Counted from the stretch's first letter, positions 1-9,713 are shown. The stretch is DNA of 64,000 nt from Meinhardsimonia xiamenensis (GCF_900102905.1 NZ_FNFV01000004.1:1-64000); one strand, 5' to 3'. The notes: a model not told the origin generated them from the letters alone. A program made the numbers and translations.

Positions 1-16
1 GTAAGCGGTGCGCCGA

Positions 17-1531
17 TCACACTGGCTGGGCGTAATTCCAAGGCAGCAGGGCGTCGATATCGGATTGCTTGTGGCCATTGATGATGGCCCGGAGCGTCGC
101 CGTTATCCAGGCGTGGGGATCGACGGCGTTGAGCTTGCAGGTTTCGATCAGCGAGGCCAGCATCGCCCAGTTCTGTGCGCCGGCGTCATGGCCTGCGAAG
201 AGGGCGTTCTTTCGGTTGAGCGCGATGGGGCGGATGCTGCGTTCGACGGCATTGTTGTCGATCTCGATGCGGCCGTCGGTCAGGAACAGGGTCAAGCCGC
301 CCCGGTATTTGGCGATGTATTTGAGGGCTTCACCGAGCGGGGACTTGGCGGAGACGCGGGCACGGTGGGTGGTGAGCCAAGCCTCGAATGCGTCGATGAT
401 CGGCTTTGAGCGTGCTTGTCTTTCGGACAGGCGGGCCTGGGGCTTCTGACCGCGGATGTCCTTCTCGATCCGATAGAGGGCGGCAATCTGTTTCAGCCCC
501 TCATCGGCAATCGGCGTTGTGCCGGTCTGGGCGACTTCATGGAGCTTGCGCCGGGCGTGCGCCCAACAATACGCCAGCTGGATATCCTGGGTTGGCCGTT
601 TGAGCAGCCGGTTGTAGCCCGCATAGCCGTCCACTTGCAGGGTTCCTGTGAAGCCTTTGAGGATGCCCTCGGCGTATTGGCCGGATCGGCCCGGTGCGTA
701 AGTGAAGGCCACGCCCGGCGGGGCACCGCCGCCCCAGGGGCGGTCATCGCGGGCCAAGACCCAGAAGTATCCCGTCTTGGTTTTGCGGCGACCTGGGTCC
801 AGCACCGGCGCCGTGGTCTCATCCATGAACAGCTTGGTGGATCGCTTCAGGTTCGCCAGCAGCGCGTCATAGACGGGTTTGAGTTCAAACGCCGCGCGTC
901 CGACCCAGGCTGCCAGCGTGGAGCGGTCGAGATCGATGCCTTGGCGGCTGTAAATCTGGGCCTGCCGGTACAGGGGAAGGTGGTCGGCGTATTTGGCTAC
1001 GATCACATGCGCCACCGTGGCCTCGGTCGGCATGCCGCCGGGGATCAGGTGCGCGGGTGCCGGAGCCTGGACGATCCCGCCCTCGCAGGACCGGCAGGCA
1101 TACTTTGGACGGCGGGTGACGATCACCCGGAACTGTGCCGGCACGATATCCAGCCGTTCGCTGACATCCTCGCCAATGACATGCCGCTCGTGGCCGCAGT
1201 CGCAGACCGTGCTCTCGGGTTCGATCACGTCTTCGATGCGCGGCAGGTGTTTCGGCAGCGATCCCCGGTTGGTCTTGCGCGGCGTCGAGGTTCGCATCGG
1301 CGTGACCAGCGGATTGACCTCACCTTCGGTCTCGACCTGGGCAATCGCGGTCTCGATATCCTCCAGCGCCAGCTCGAACTGATCCGGATCGATCTTCTCG
1401 GACTTGCGCCCGAACAGCGCTTGTTTGAAGGCCGCGACCAAGGCTTCCAGACGTGCGTTCTGCTCCTGCTGGGCCAGGATGATGGCCTTCAGGGCCTCGA
1501 TGTCATCGGGAAGATTTGCCGCCGCGTTCAT
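17..1531 (-). CDS. tnpC: IS66 family transposase TnpC
   Basis: This 504-residue protein is the DDE transposase of the IS66 element. A leucine-rich, probably coiled-coil stretch (residues 10-40) is followed by a zinc-binding domain with cysteines at 110, 112, 146 and 149. The catalytic core follows, with likely acidic residues D237 (motif FMDETT), D301 (LQVDGYAGYN) and E430 (IDNNAVERSIRP). The length is normal for the family and no frameshift is visible, so it may be functional. The stop lies only 17 bases from the element end. The ATG at 1531 lies just downstream of tnpB in the same transcription direction. Confidence 0.95.
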   Translation of the reverse strand: MNAAANLPDDIEALKAIILAQQEQNARLEALVAAFKQALFGRKSEKIDPDQFELALEDIETAIAQVETEGEVNPLVTPMRTSTPRKTNRGSLPKHLPRIEDVIEPESTVCDCGHERHVIGEDVSERLDIVPAQFRVIVTRRPKYACRSCEGGIVQAPAPAHLIPGGMPTEATVAHVIVAKYADHLPLYRQAQIYSRQGIDLDRSTLAAWVGRAAFELKPVYDALLANLKRSTKLFMDETTAPVLDPGRRKTKTGYFWVLARDDRPWGGGAPPGVAFTYAPGRSGQYAEGILKGFTGTLQVDGYAGYNRLLKRPTQDIQLAYCWAHARRKLHEVAQTGTTPIADEGLKQIAALYRIEKDIRGQKPQARLSERQARSKPIIDAFEAWLTTHRARVSAKSPLGEALKYIAKYRGGLTLFLTDGRIEIDNNAVERSIRPIALNRKNALFAGHDAGAQNWAMLASLIETCKLNAVDPHAWITATLRAIINGHKQSDIDALLPWNYAQPV

Positions 1532-1585
1532 GGGGGTGATCTATCAAAATCGCGCGGGAAGCACCCGCCAAAACATCCCCATGAT

Positions 1586-1939
1586 TCACTCTGCCGCAGT
1601 CGGCGGACGCGCCGCCAGAGCCTTCACTTTCCGCCAGTCCAATCCGGCAAACAGCGCTTCGAACTGGGCATGGTTCAATGACATCAGGCCGTCGCGGATC
1701 GCTGGCCAGGTGAAGGTCGTCTCCTCCAGCCGCTTGTAGATCATCACCAGCCCGGTGCCGTCCCAATAGAGCAGCTTCAGCCGGTCGGCCCGCTTGGCGC
1801 GGAACACGAACACCGTCCCGGTGAACGGCTCTTTGCGCAACTCGTTCTTCACCAGGGCCGCCAGCCCGTCATGGCCTTTCCGGAAGTCCACCGGCTTCGT
1901 CGACACAACGATCCGTACCCGGTTCGACGGAAAAATCAT
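1586..1939 (-). CDS. tnpB: IS66 family accessory protein TnpB (Orf2)
   Basis: This 117-residue protein is the second gene of the IS66 element. It has the characteristic family sequence near the N-terminus (KPVDFRKGHDGLAALV) and the central motif LKLLYWDGTGLVMIYKRLE. TnpB is required for transposition in IS66 elements, but its biochemical role is not established. Its start overlaps the tnpA stop by four bases (ATGA), which indicates translational coupling. It looks intact. Confidence 0.95.
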   Translation of the reverse strand: MIFPSNRVRIVVSTKPVDFRKGHDGLAALVKNELRKEPFTGTVFVFRAKRADRLKLLYWDGTGLVMIYKRLEETTFTWPAIRDGLMSLNHAQFEALFAGLDWRKVKALAARPPTAAE

Positions 1940-2319
1940 GCCCCGAGTGCCCGCACAATCTCTGCAATCCGTACCGCCGGGGTCGCCTCGTCCAGCCGGA
2001 TCACCACATCGCCGCAGACAATCTCAACCGTTGCGTCCCCGGCTCCCACCGTACAGTCGGTCAGCTCTTCGATAACCATCGGCGCGAACTCAGGCTCCGG
2101 TTCCGGCAGTGCCGGCAGCACCAGCTTCCCCTCCCGCGCCATCCGCCGCCATTCCGACAGATGATTGGGCCGCATGTTATATCGCCGGGCAACCTCATTC
2201 ACCGTCGTCCCCGGCTCCAACGTCTCAGCCACGATCCGCGCTTTCACATCATCCGGCCACCGCCTCCGACCGCGAGGTCCGACAATCACCTCACTGAGAA
2301 ACTCCGCTGAGTGCTCCAT
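1936..2319 (-). CDS. tnpA: IS66 family TnpA, helix-turn-helix protein
   Basis: The first gene of the IS66 element encodes 127 residues from the ATG at 2319; the frame is open further upstream but the MEHSAEF start fits best. Residues about 20-70 form a transposase-8-like helix-turn-helix (RRRWPDDVKARIVAETLEPG, then VNEVARRYNMRPNHLSEWRR), which probably recognises the element's ends. The C-terminal half is acidic and variable, as is usual in this family. It is coupled to tnpB by a four-base overlap. Confidence 0.92.
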   Translation of the reverse strand: MEHSAEFLSEVIVGPRGRRRWPDDVKARIVAETLEPGTTVNEVARRYNMRPNHLSEWRRMAREGKLVLPALPEPEPEFAPMVIEELTDCTVGAGDATVEIVCGDVVIRLDEATPAVRIAEIVRALGA

Positions 2320-2403
2320 GGAGAAAGTCCCTACAAATCGACACAACGCCGGGACTCGCAGATCACACGCTCACAGGAAAGGTGGGGCCAACGCACCGCT
2401 TAC

Positions 2404-3405
2404 GGATCAGCGTGGGTTCCTCGATCTGGACGAGCGGTATGCGGCGCTGTCGAGGGCCGGCGATCCGCTGGAGCGGCTGGCAGCGGTGGTGGATTTCGAG
2501 CTGTTCCGGCCCGAGCTCGACGCGGTGCTGAAGCGGTCTGACCGGAAGAAGGGCGGCCGCCGATGGACGCGGTGTTCGGCCCCTCACTCCGACCGATGGC
2601 GTCCGGGGCCTCACGGTTCAAGGTGCTCGTCCTTCAGGCGCTCTACAACCTGTCGGACGCGCAGGCGGAGTTCCAGATCCTCGACCGGCGCAGCTTCGGG
2701 CGGTTCCTCGGGATCGACGACGGCGACAGGGTTCCCGACGAGACCACGATCTGGTGCTTTCGCGAGGCTCTGGTGCAGGCGAACGCAATCGAGCGGCTGT
2801 TCGCGCGGTTCGATGCGTATCTGCGCGCGGCGGGGTGTCTGGCGATGAGCGGGCAGATTGTCGATGCCTCGATCGTCGCCGCCCCGCGCCAGCGGATGAG
2901 CGAGGAGGAGCGGGCGATCGTGAAGGGCGGCGGCACTCCGGAGGGGTGGAAGGAGAAGCCCGCGAAGCTTGCGCAGAAGGGTGAGCCCATGAGCGCGCCA
3001 CGGGTTCGAGCGCCATGGGCGAACGACGCGCGCTGGACGCTCAAGCGCGGCCGGCGCAAGCGCCGCCCGGACGGCAGCCTGATGGCCGAGATCGCCACGC
3101 CGGTGTTCGGCTACAGTGAGCGGGAGAACGCCATGGTTCGAGTGAACCCGCGAACACATATCAACGTCGACCGCCGCTTCGTGCTGATCCGCAAGTGGTC
3201 GGTCACCGACGCGTTCGGGGCCGTCCTGGAACCGGTGGCGGCCGACCCCTCACCTCATGACGGTCGTGAGCTCGGCCGGCTTCTTGACCGGGAGAACATC
3301 GCGCTGGGGGTGTGGGCCGACACCGCCTATCGCTCGCAGAAGAACGAGAAGCGCATCAACGCGGCTGGTCTGCGGTCGATGATCCATTTCCGCAAGCCCC
3401 CGGGG
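2404..3405 (+). pseudogene. IS5-family transposase, truncated and frameshifted
   Basis: The reading frame beginning right at the IS66 end (DQRGFLDLDERYAALSRAG) continues as an IS5-type N-terminal domain (FELFRPELDAVLKRSDRKKGG) to about 2555. The match then moves to another frame (PPMDAVF, then FKVLVLQALYNLSDAQAEF), which points to a small deletion near 2553-2560. The DDE core follows (IVDASIVAAPRQ; VWADTAYRSQKNEKR), and the match stops around 3405 (SMIHFRKPP), where IS256-type sequence takes over in a different frame. The 5' end was cut off by IS66 and the 3' end is lost, so the gene is dead in at least three ways. Confidence 0.85.
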
Positions 3406-4152
3406 AAGGGCCTTACGTCTGGCTGGACGCGATCTATCTCAAGGTGCGCCAGGGCGGGCGGATCGTCTCTGTGGCCGCCATAATCGCTGTGGCGGCCAAC
3501 ACCGACGGACGCCACGAGATCAACGGCCTGGGACTTGGCCCGTCGGAGGCTGAAACCTTCTGGATGGACTTCCTCAGGGGGCTCAAGGCCCGTGGCCTCG
3601 ACGGCACCAAAGTTGGTGATCAGCGACGCGCACAACGGCCTCAGGGCGGCCATCGAGCGCGTGTTCGAGGCCACGTGGCAGCGTTGCCGCGTCCACTGGA
3701 TGCGCAACGCCCCGGCCCATGTCTCACGTGGCCAGCACACCGTCGTCGCCGCCGCGATCCGCCAGGCCTTCATCCAACCCGACCGCGCATCAGCCGGCGA
3801 GAGCTGGCGGCGTGTGGCCGATCAACTCCGCCCGCGCTGGCCCAAGCTGGCCGAGTTGATGGACGACAGCGAACACGACGTCCTGGCCTACATGGCCTTC
3901 CCGCGCCAGCACCGCACCAAGCTGCATTCGACCAACCCGATCGAGCGCCTCAACAAGGAAGTGAAACGCCGCGCCGATGTCGTCGGGATTTTCCCGAACG
4001 AGGCTTCCATCATGCGCCTGATCGGCGCCGTGCTCTTCGAACAGAATGACGAATGGCAAACCGCCAGTCGATACATGATGGTCGAGGCCTTCGCCCAAAT
4101 CGACCACGAAGAGGTCGACCCCATTCTCAGCATCACAACCAAAGCCGCCTGA
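3405..4152 (+). pseudogene. IS256-family (MULE-type) transposase, 3' remnant with frameshift
   Basis: From about 3405 the third frame encodes an IS256 transposase interior (YVWLDAIYLKVRQGGRIVS, INGLGLGPSEAETFWMDFLR). At 3609-3611 one extra A in ACCAAAGTTGG shifts the frame. The match resumes in the first frame with KLVISDAHNGLRAAIERVFE and runs to the normal C-terminus (HSTNPIERLNKEVKRRADVV). The N-terminal third is missing because the gene is fused directly to IS5 sequence. The sequence after the stop, up to about 4200 (CTTGACGGACGTGACC), resembles an IS256-type element end. Confidence 0.85.
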
Positions 4153-4203
4153 TCATGACCTCAGACGACCCGAAAAATCACACCACCTTGACGGACGTGA
4201 CCG

Positions 4204-4665
4204 CAAATCCAGCACGTCCCGGCCGACCCCGAGATGGGCGAACGCCTTCTGGAGAAGGCGCGGCGGATCATCGCAATCCTGTGGGAGCAGGATAGCGGGG
4301 TGAGGACGGCGGAGGCGTTACGGAGAGTGTCGCCCGAACGCCGTGCGGGCGGCGTGGCGCGGGTTCAGACGCGTCTTGGAGGCGTTCGTTCCATGTTCCA
4401 GGCGGGCAAAATGGTACACCGCGCCGGCGAAAGGTCGGTGGAGGCCTGGTTAATCAAGGTGACCGGCCGCCTCCTTTCGCGCGGTCGGTTGTCGCGCCGA
4501 TGCGGCCTTCACGGTTGTCTCGCCGGGCGGAGGGGCTGCCCGTGGCGCCGATCACGCACTGAAGTGCCTTGGGCAGGCGTTCGAGCGTGCAAAGGCCGTG
4601 GATGCCATTTGCGCAAAGCCAGTCCCGATGAACAGCCACCACACGAACCGGGAAACCCCGTCTGA
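4204..4665 (+). pseudogene. 5'-truncated hypothetical reading frame next to the IS256 end
   Basis: An open frame starts straight after the IS256-type end and reads HVPADPEMGERLLEKARRI, then IIAILWEQDSGVRTAEALRR, then VARVQTRLGGVRSMFQAG. The helical, charged first 70 residues look like real protein. The rest (Arg/Cys/Gly-rich, after about 4460) overlaps the opposite-strand gene at 4454-5239 and looks like noise. I do not recognise the family. It is probably the stump of a gene whose start was removed by the insertion, although the ATG at 4234 could still give a short product. Confidence 0.3.
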
Positions 4666-5239
4666 GGCCGACAATGCGGGCGGCGGCCAAGCGATGGGTT
4701 GCGCCGTTCTCGTGCCAAAGCGTGCCGTCAGCCCACACAACCGCCTTGGCTATGCCGCCTGTGGTGCCCGGCGTGACCCGACCGGCAACGTAGCCCTCGC
4801 GAGACATGCTCTCGAGAAGATTCAAAAAGCAGGCGCGGATGAGGTCCTCAATCCGGTCGGGGTCGGTAATTGTCAGCCCCTTGTGTTTCCACAGCCCGAC
4901 AGTCCGGAGCGCTTGGGCGATGTGACGCCATGTCTCGCTGGCTTCCAGTTTCCCCCGGTTCTCCCAGACGTCGAGCATGCGGCGGAAGGTCTTCCCGTCC
5001 TCAATTCTTCCTCGCTGCCAGCGGCGCCCGTCAATGTCGAACCGTCTCGCCTCGCGTGCCAGCCGGTTGATGGCCAAGCGGGCCGGTCTTGGAAGCGGGC
5101 GGGCCATGGAAGGGGCGCGCCAGAGCCGGTAGCGCCGCAGATCGCGGATGTTGCCCGCCACCGACAAAGGGTCACATTCGATGACCAGTGCATCCGAGCC
5201 CAGCCGGTAGCGTACAATCCAATCCTGCAAAGGCAACAT
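4454..5239 (-). CDS. Hypothetical protein with a ParB-like HRLAAAR segment
   Basis: This 261-residue protein has no confident family. Residues about 185-215 (LWHENGATHRLAAARIVGL, then FPVRVVAVHRDWL) resemble the segment found in ParB/sulfiredoxin-fold proteins, where a GxHR motif binds a phosphate or nucleotide. The middle is helical (LIRACFLNLLESMSREGYVAG). Arg-rich stretches at residues 35-75 and a low-complexity tail (from about residue 230) are visible. No strong ribosome site precedes the ATG. It stands alone next to insertion-sequence debris, so it may be a transferred cargo gene. Similar proteins occur, as far as I remember, near surface-glycan genes, but that is weak support. Confidence 0.6.
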   Translation of the reverse strand: MLPLQDWIVRYRLGSDALVIECDPLSVAGNIRDLRRYRLWRAPSMARPLPRPARLAINRLAREARRFDIDGRRWQRGRIEDGKTFRRMLDVWENRGKLEASETWRHIAQALRTVGLWKHKGLTITDPDRIEDLIRACFLNLLESMSREGYVAGRVTPGTTGGIAKAVVWADGTLWHENGATHRLAAARIVGLRRGFPVRVVAVHRDWLCANGIHGLCTLERLPKALQCVIGATGSPSARRDNREGRIGATTDRAKGGGRSP

Positions 5240-6049
5240 GGGATTTTGGCGACCTCGTTTCGTGCCGGCTCGACGGAAATGCTGCGGGATGTGGTCTAGG
5301 AACTGGTGTCCACCGCTTGTTCATATCCGGTGCTGCTCGCTCTCTTGGCGGCGAGCATCGCGGACACCTTTCTTATTATTGCACTAGGCGGTGAACTTTT
5401 CAACTTTCGTGTGGCTGGTCACACTCGATTTCCTCCTGAACGGCTGATGCCAAAATGCATTTTCCGGATCCCAAATATCATGCTCGCGAGGTTCCGCTGC
5501 CTTGCCGCACAAGACGCACAAAACCTTGCTATTCCCCGTGCGCATCTGCGCGGGGTTCCCCCGCGATGCCGTCGTGGTGAACTCTCCTCAGACCGCCCCC
5601 GTGACGGGCTGGGCCCATGCGCCCCGCCAAGCCCATGCCCGTGCTCGTGCCGAGAACGCCGAACTCTTCCGTGCATGACCGGGTCGCTCAATCAGATCGC
5701 GAAGCGCCATGGTCTTAGGCCTGCGATAAACGCCTCGCCCGCCTGTACGGCGATGCGATCAGTGCCTTCTGCCACCCCGTCCGCCTCAACCTGCGCCTCC
5801 TCGCCCGCTGGCTGGGGCTTGTTGGGCTTCGCATCCTGCCGCGCGCCCTAACGCCTCGCGCGGCTCCCGAAATGCCATGCGGACAACCGGGGCCGTTCGG
5901 TCGCTGCCAGGCGAAGGCGGCGCGGGTGACGGGCTGTTCGACCGGGAGGCATGGGTCAGCGCGATCCCGTCATGTTGCCCGTCCGACATGCGTGCACGAC
6001 CCATGGACAGCGCGCAGCCCCCGGCATAGCCTCTCGTGCCGATCATGAC
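5240..6049. other. Gene-poor 0.8 kb stretch
   Basis: Nothing I can defend as a gene lies here. The subregion 5370-5480 is noticeably more AT-rich than its surroundings. Several short open frames exist on both strands, but they have irregular composition, no recognisable motif and no good ribosome sites. No tRNA, transposase remnant or clear terminator was seen. It is probably decayed sequence at the edge of the insertion-sequence cluster. Confidence 0.4.
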
Positions 6050-6063
6050 GGGAGGAGCGTGAC

Positions 6064-6672
6064 GTGCTCAAGCTTTACGACAACCCGGCCTCGCCGTTCT
6101 GCCGAAAGGTGCGTGTGCTTCTGCACGAGGCCGGACGAGCAGATGAGGTGGAGCTTGCCTTTTCGGTGGGCCATCCGCTGGCGCCCGAACGGATGCCGGT
6201 CGAGGAAAACCCCCTGGGCAAGATTCCCTGCCTGGTGCGCGAGGAGGGACCGGCGCTTTATGACAGCCGGGTGATCTGCCGCTATCTCGACGAGCGCTTC
6301 GGCGCGGGGCTCTACCCTGCCGACCGCATCTGGGAGGTGCTGACGCTCGAGGCGACCGCCGACGGGATCATGGATGCCGCCGTGCTGATGGTCTACGAGG
6401 CGCGCTGCCGGCCCGGGGAGATGCGCTATGCGCCCTGGGTCGAAGCGCAGTGGGAGAAGATCGCGCGCACGCTCGATGCGCTGGAGGGGCGCCGGATGGA
6501 TCATCTCCACCGCCCGCTCGACATTGGCCAGATCGCGCTGGGCTGCGCACTGGGGTATCTCGATTTCCGCCATGGCGGGCGGAACTGGCGCGAGGGCAGG
6601 GCGCGCCTTTCGGACTGGTTTGCGGAGTTCTCGCCGCGGCCGGCCATGCAGGCCACGATCCCCACCGGCTGA
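6064..6672 (+). CDS. Glutathione S-transferase family protein
   Basis: This 202-residue cytosolic protein has the two-domain GST layout. A thioredoxin-like N-terminal domain begins LKLYDNPASPFCRKVRVLL, where the Ser/Cys near residues 10-13 would contact glutathione. It includes the cis-proline region NPLGKIPCLV and the glutathione-binding ALYDSRVICRYLDERF (residues about 65-80). A helical C-terminal domain follows to GYLDFRHGG. The start is GTG, preceded by a strong GGAGGAG ribosome site at 6050-6056. The gene stands alone. The substrate is not predictable. Confidence 0.9.
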   Translation: MLKLYDNPASPFCRKVRVLLHEAGRADEVELAFSVGHPLAPERMPVEENPLGKIPCLVREEGPALYDSRVICRYLDERFGAGLYPADRIWEVLTLEATADGIMDAAVLMVYEARCRPGEMRYAPWVEAQWEKIARTLDALEGRRMDHLHRPLDIGQIALGCALGYLDFRHGGRNWREGRARLSDWFAEFSPRPAMQATIPTG

Positions 6673-6923
6673 AGCGGCACCGCCCCGGCTGCGCAGCGGC
6701 CGCCGGGCCATATCGGTCCCTGTGCTGCCGTGGCCGTGTGCGCGGTTGTGTCGGCACCCGGGCAACGCCCCCGCGAAACCGGCCGGCTGCGACGTAAACA
6801 CCGCTGGACGAGCCCATGGCGCGAAGCTAAAAGCCGCGAGGTATCGGCCGGGCCGCTTCCAGCGGCGCTGGAGCCTTGCACCCGTGAGACTGGCCCGGTG
6901 GGCCGGAAAATGGAGACGCACTC

Positions 6924-7490
6924 GTGACCCAGACAGAAGTTCACGATCCCGATCGGCGCGATTTCATCTACTACGCGACGGCGGGTGCCGCCACGGTCGT
7001 CGCCGGCGCCGCGATCTGGCCGCTGATCGACCAGATGAATCCTTCCGCCGACGTTCTGGCGCTCAGCTCGATCCGGGTTGACATCGACGGAGTCGAGGAG
7101 GGCACGCAGCTGACCGTGAAGTGGCGCGGCAAGCCGGTGTTCATCCGCCACCGCACGCAGGCCGAGATCGAGGAGGCGCGCAACGTTTCGCTCGACGAGC
7201 TCATCGATCCCTTCGCGCGCAACGCGAACCTGCCCGAGGATGCGCCGGCGACCGACGAAAACCGCCTGATCGACCCCGAGCGGCCCGAGTGGCTGATCGA
7301 GATCGGGGTGTGCACGCATCTGGGCTGCGTGCCGATCGGTGACGGCGCGGGCGAGTACAACGGCTGGTTCTGCCCCTGCCACGGGTCGCACTACGATACC
7401 TCGGGCCGCATCCGCAAAGGGCCCGCGCCACGCAATCTTGACGTTCCGGTGGCCCGTTTCGACGGCGAGACCACCATCGTTCTCGGCTGA
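6924..7490 (+). CDS. petA: Ubiquinol-cytochrome c reductase iron-sulfur (Rieske) subunit
   Basis: This 188-residue protein is the Rieske subunit of the bc1 complex, which passes electrons from ubiquinol to cytochrome c1. The N-terminus carries a twin-arginine-like DRRDFIYY followed by one membrane helix ([17 protein letters not shown]). The 2Fe-2S site is complete, with CTHLGC (residues about 129-134) and CPCHGSHYD (about 151-159). The start is GTG with GGAGA nearby. It is the first gene of a three-gene operon, 11 bases before cytochrome b. In Rhodobacter the gene is also called fbcF. Confidence 0.98.
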   Translation: MTQTEVHDPDRRDFIYYATAGAATVVAGAAIWPLIDQMNPSADVLALSSIRVDIDGVEEGTQLTVKWRGKPVFIRHRTQAEIEEARNVSLDELIDPFARNANLPEDAPATDENRLIDPERPEWLIEIGVCTHLGCVPIGDGAGEYNGWFCPCHGSHYDTSGRIRKGPAPRNLDVPVARFDGETTIVLG

Positions 7491-7501
7491 GGGAGGCGAC
7501 G

Positions 7502-8842
7502 ATGTCCGGAATTCCCCACGACCACTACGAACCGAAGACCCGGTTCGAGAAGTGGCTGCATCAGCGCCTGCCGATCGTCGCGCTGATGTATGACACGCTG
7601 ATGATCCCCACCCCCAAGAACCTCAACTGGATGTGGGTCTGGGGCATCGTGCTGACCTTCTGCCTTGCGTTGCAGATCGTCACCGGCATCGTGCTGGCGA
7701 TGCATTACACGCCGCATGTCGATCTGGCCTTCGCCAGCGTCGAGCACATCATGCGCGACGTGAACTACGGCCACATGCTGCGCTACTTCCACGCCAACGG
7801 CGCCTCGCTCTTCTTCGTCGCCGTGTATCTGCACATCTTCCGCGGGCTCTACTACGGCTCCTACAAGTCGCCGCGCGAGGTGACCTGGATCATCGGCATT
7901 CTCATCTACCTCGCGATGATGGCGACCGCCTTCATGGGCTATGTGCTGCCGTGGGGGCAGATGTCGTTCTGGGGGGCGACGGTGATCACCGGCCTCTTCG
8001 GGGCCATCCCCTTCGTGGGCGATGCCATCCAGACCTGGCTTCTGGGCGGGCCGGCGGTGGACAACCCCACGCTCAACCGCTTCTTCTCGCTGCACTACCT
8101 GCTGCCGTTCATCATCGCGGCGCTGGTGATCGTGCACATCTGGGCCTTCCACACCACCGGCAACAACAACCCCACCGGGGTGGAGGTGCGCCGCACCTCG
8201 AAGGAGGAGGCGGCGAAGGATACCGTGCCGTTCTGGCCCTACTTCGTGATCAAGGACTTCTTCGCGCTGTCCTTCGTGCTGGTGGTGTTCTTCGCCATCG
8301 TGGCCTTCATGCCGAACTATCTCGGCCACCCCGACAACTACGTCGAGGCGAACCCGCTGGCCACGCCGGCCCACATCGTGCCCGAATGGTACTTCCTGCC
8401 CTTCTACGCGATCCTGCGCGCCTTCACCGCCGATGTGTGGGTGGTGCAGCTGGCCAACTTCATCACCGGCGGCATTATCGATGCCAAGTTCTTCGGGGTT
8501 CTGGCCATGTTCGGCTCGATCCTGGTGATGGCGCTGGCGCCCTGGCTTGACACCTCCATGGTGCGCTCGGGCCGTTACCGGCCGATGTTCAAGTGGTGGT
8601 TCTGGCTCCTGGCGCTCGACTTCCTGGTGCTGATGTGGTGCGGCAGCCAGCCGCCCGAGGGGCTGGTTCCGGCGCTCTCGCTGATCGGCACGAGCTACTG
8701 GTTCTTCTACTTCCTCATCCTGCTGCCGGTGCTCGGTGTGATCGAGAAGCCGCTGCCGCAGCCGGCGACGATCGAGGAAGACTTCATCGCCCATTACGGG
8801 CATGCCGATGGCGGCGCGACCTCCGCCAAGCCGGCCGAGTGA
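7502..8842 (+). CDS. petB: Cytochrome b subunit of the bc1 complex
   Basis: This 446-residue integral membrane protein holds the two b hemes and both quinone sites. Eight hydrophobic helices are visible. The heme histidines lie in helix B (the H and H of [13 protein letters not shown], plus [13 protein letters not shown]) and in helix D ([28 protein letters not shown]). The ubiquinol-oxidation motif PEWY occurs in [11 protein letters not shown]. The full length, including the C-terminal fourth helix pair, matches Rhodobacteraceae cytochrome b. It lies between the Rieske and c1 genes. Confidence 0.98.
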   Translation: MSGIPHDHYEPKTRFEKWLHQRLPIVALMYDTLMIPTPKNLNWMWVWGIVLTFCLALQIVTGIVLAMHYTPHVDLAFASVEHIMRDVNYGHMLRYFHANGASLFFVAVYLHIFRGLYYGSYKSPREVTWIIGILIYLAMMATAFMGYVLPWGQMSFWGATVITGLFGAIPFVGDAIQTWLLGGPAVDNPTLNRFFSLHYLLPFIIAALVIVHIWAFHTTGNNNPTGVEVRRTSKEEAAKDTVPFWPYFVIKDFFALSFVLVVFFAIVAFMPNYLGHPDNYVEANPLATPAHIVPEWYFLPFYAILRAFTADVWVVQLANFITGGIIDAKFFGVLAMFGSILVMALAPWLDTSMVRSGRYRPMFKWWFWLLALDFLVLMWCGSQPPEGLVPALSLIGTSYWFFYFLILLPVLGVIEKPLPQPATIEEDFIAHYGHADGGATSAKPAE

Positions 8843-8856
8843 GAAAGGACAAGGCG

Positions 8857-9654
8857 ATGATGCGCAAGATTACCGCAACCACGCTGACCGTTCTCGCGCT
8901 CGCCAGCGGCGGCGCCTGGGCGGCCGGCGGCGAGGGGCATGTCGAGGATGTCGATTTCTCCTTCGAAGGGCCCTTCGGTGTCTATGACCAGATCCAGCTC
9001 CAGCGCGGACTGAAGGTCTACACCGAGGTCTGCTCTTCCTGCCACGGCCTCAAGTATGTGCCGATCCGCACGCTGTCGGACGAAGGCGGCCCGGCGCTGC
9101 CCGAGGAGCAGGTGCGCGCCTATGCCCAGAATTTCGAGGTGTGGGACGAGGAGCTTCGGGACTACCGTACGGCCACGCCCAACGACCATTTCCCGGAATC
9201 GGCCAACGAGCAGGCGCCCGACCTGAGCCTCATGGCCAAGGCGCGCGCGGGCTTTCATGGGCCCATGGGTCTCGGGCTGAACCAGCTCTTCAAGGGCATG
9301 GGTGGGCCGGAATACATCTACTCGCTTCTCACCGGATACACCGGCGAGGAGAAGGAGGTGGCAGGTACCGTGTTCTATGAGAACACCGCCTTTCCGGGCG
9401 GCTGGATCGCAATGGCCCCGCCGCTCTACGGCGAGGACGTCGAGTTTGACGACGGCCACCCGAACACGCTCGAGAACGAGGCGGAGGATGTCGCGGCCTT
9501 CCTGATGTGGGCCGCCGAGCCGAAGATGAACGCGCGCAAGCGCGCGGGCTTCGTCGGCGTCACCTTCCTGATCGTGCTGACGGTGCTTCTCTATCTGACC
9601 AACAAGCAGATCTGGGCGCCGGTGAAGCGGGCGGCGGCGCGCAAGTCCGCCTGA
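8857..9654 (+). CDS. petC: Cytochrome c1
   Basis: This 265-residue protein is the heme c subunit of the bc1 complex. A signal peptide ([19 protein letters not shown]) ends at about residue 21. CSSCH (residues about 54-58) binds heme covalently, and the methionine ligand is probably in [12 protein letters not shown]-terminal anchor helix ([14 protein letters not shown]) is followed by basic residues. The ATG at 8857 has AAGG upstream and lies 14 bases after petB. A rho-independent terminator follows directly, which closes the operon. Confidence 0.97.
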   Translation: MMRKITATTLTVLALASGGAWAAGGEGHVEDVDFSFEGPFGVYDQIQLQRGLKVYTEVCSSCHGLKYVPIRTLSDEGGPALPEEQVRAYAQNFEVWDEELRDYRTATPNDHFPESANEQAPDLSLMAKARAGFHGPMGLGLNQLFKGMGGPEYIYSLLTGYTGEEKEVAGTVFYENTAFPGGWIAMAPPLYGEDVEFDDGHPNTLENEAEDVAAFLMWAAEPKMNARKRAGFVGVTFLIVLTVLLYLTNKQIWAPVKRAAARKSA

Positions 9655-9677
9655 ATCGCGCGCAGTTGAACCGGAAC

Positions 9678-9708
9678 GGGGCGCGCTCCTGAAGGGCGCG
9701 CCCCTTTT
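9678..9708 (+). terminator. Rho-independent terminator after petC
   Basis: A perfect 9-base stem (GGGGCGCGC 9678-9686 with GCGCGCCCC 9696-9704) and a 9-base loop are followed by TTTT. It lies 24 bases after the petC stop and just before the convergent thiQ end. The T-run is on the plus strand only, so it serves the bc1 operon. Confidence 0.85.
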
Positions 9709-9713
9709 CCGTT

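Larger units (their letters stand above)
1..2403. mobile_element. IS66-family insertion sequence, apparently complete
   Basis: The first 12 bases of the window (GTAAGCGGTGCG) are repeated as an exact inverted copy at 2392-2403, and between them lie the three genes typical of IS66 elements (tnpA, tnpB, tnpC), all on the minus strand. The 2.4 kb length fits the family. The sequence after 2403 continues directly inside an IS5-type transposase reading frame, so this element jumped into an older one. The expected 8-base target duplication cannot be checked because its other copy would lie before base 1. Confidence 0.88.

Noticed and set aside
416-1681. A long plus-strand open frame of 421 codons antisense to the IS66 transposase
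   Set aside because: It mirrors the codon pattern of the real minus-strand gene and has no known motif or ribosome site.
3600-3620. Programmed frameshifting in the IS256-type transposase
   Set aside because: IS256 elements use a single frame, there is no slippery run beyond AAAG, and the gene is already truncated; simple decay explains it.
7391-8803. A 470-codon open frame antisense to cytochrome b
   Set aside because: His/Arg/Glu-rich product typical of an antisense shadow; cytochrome b on the other strand is certain.
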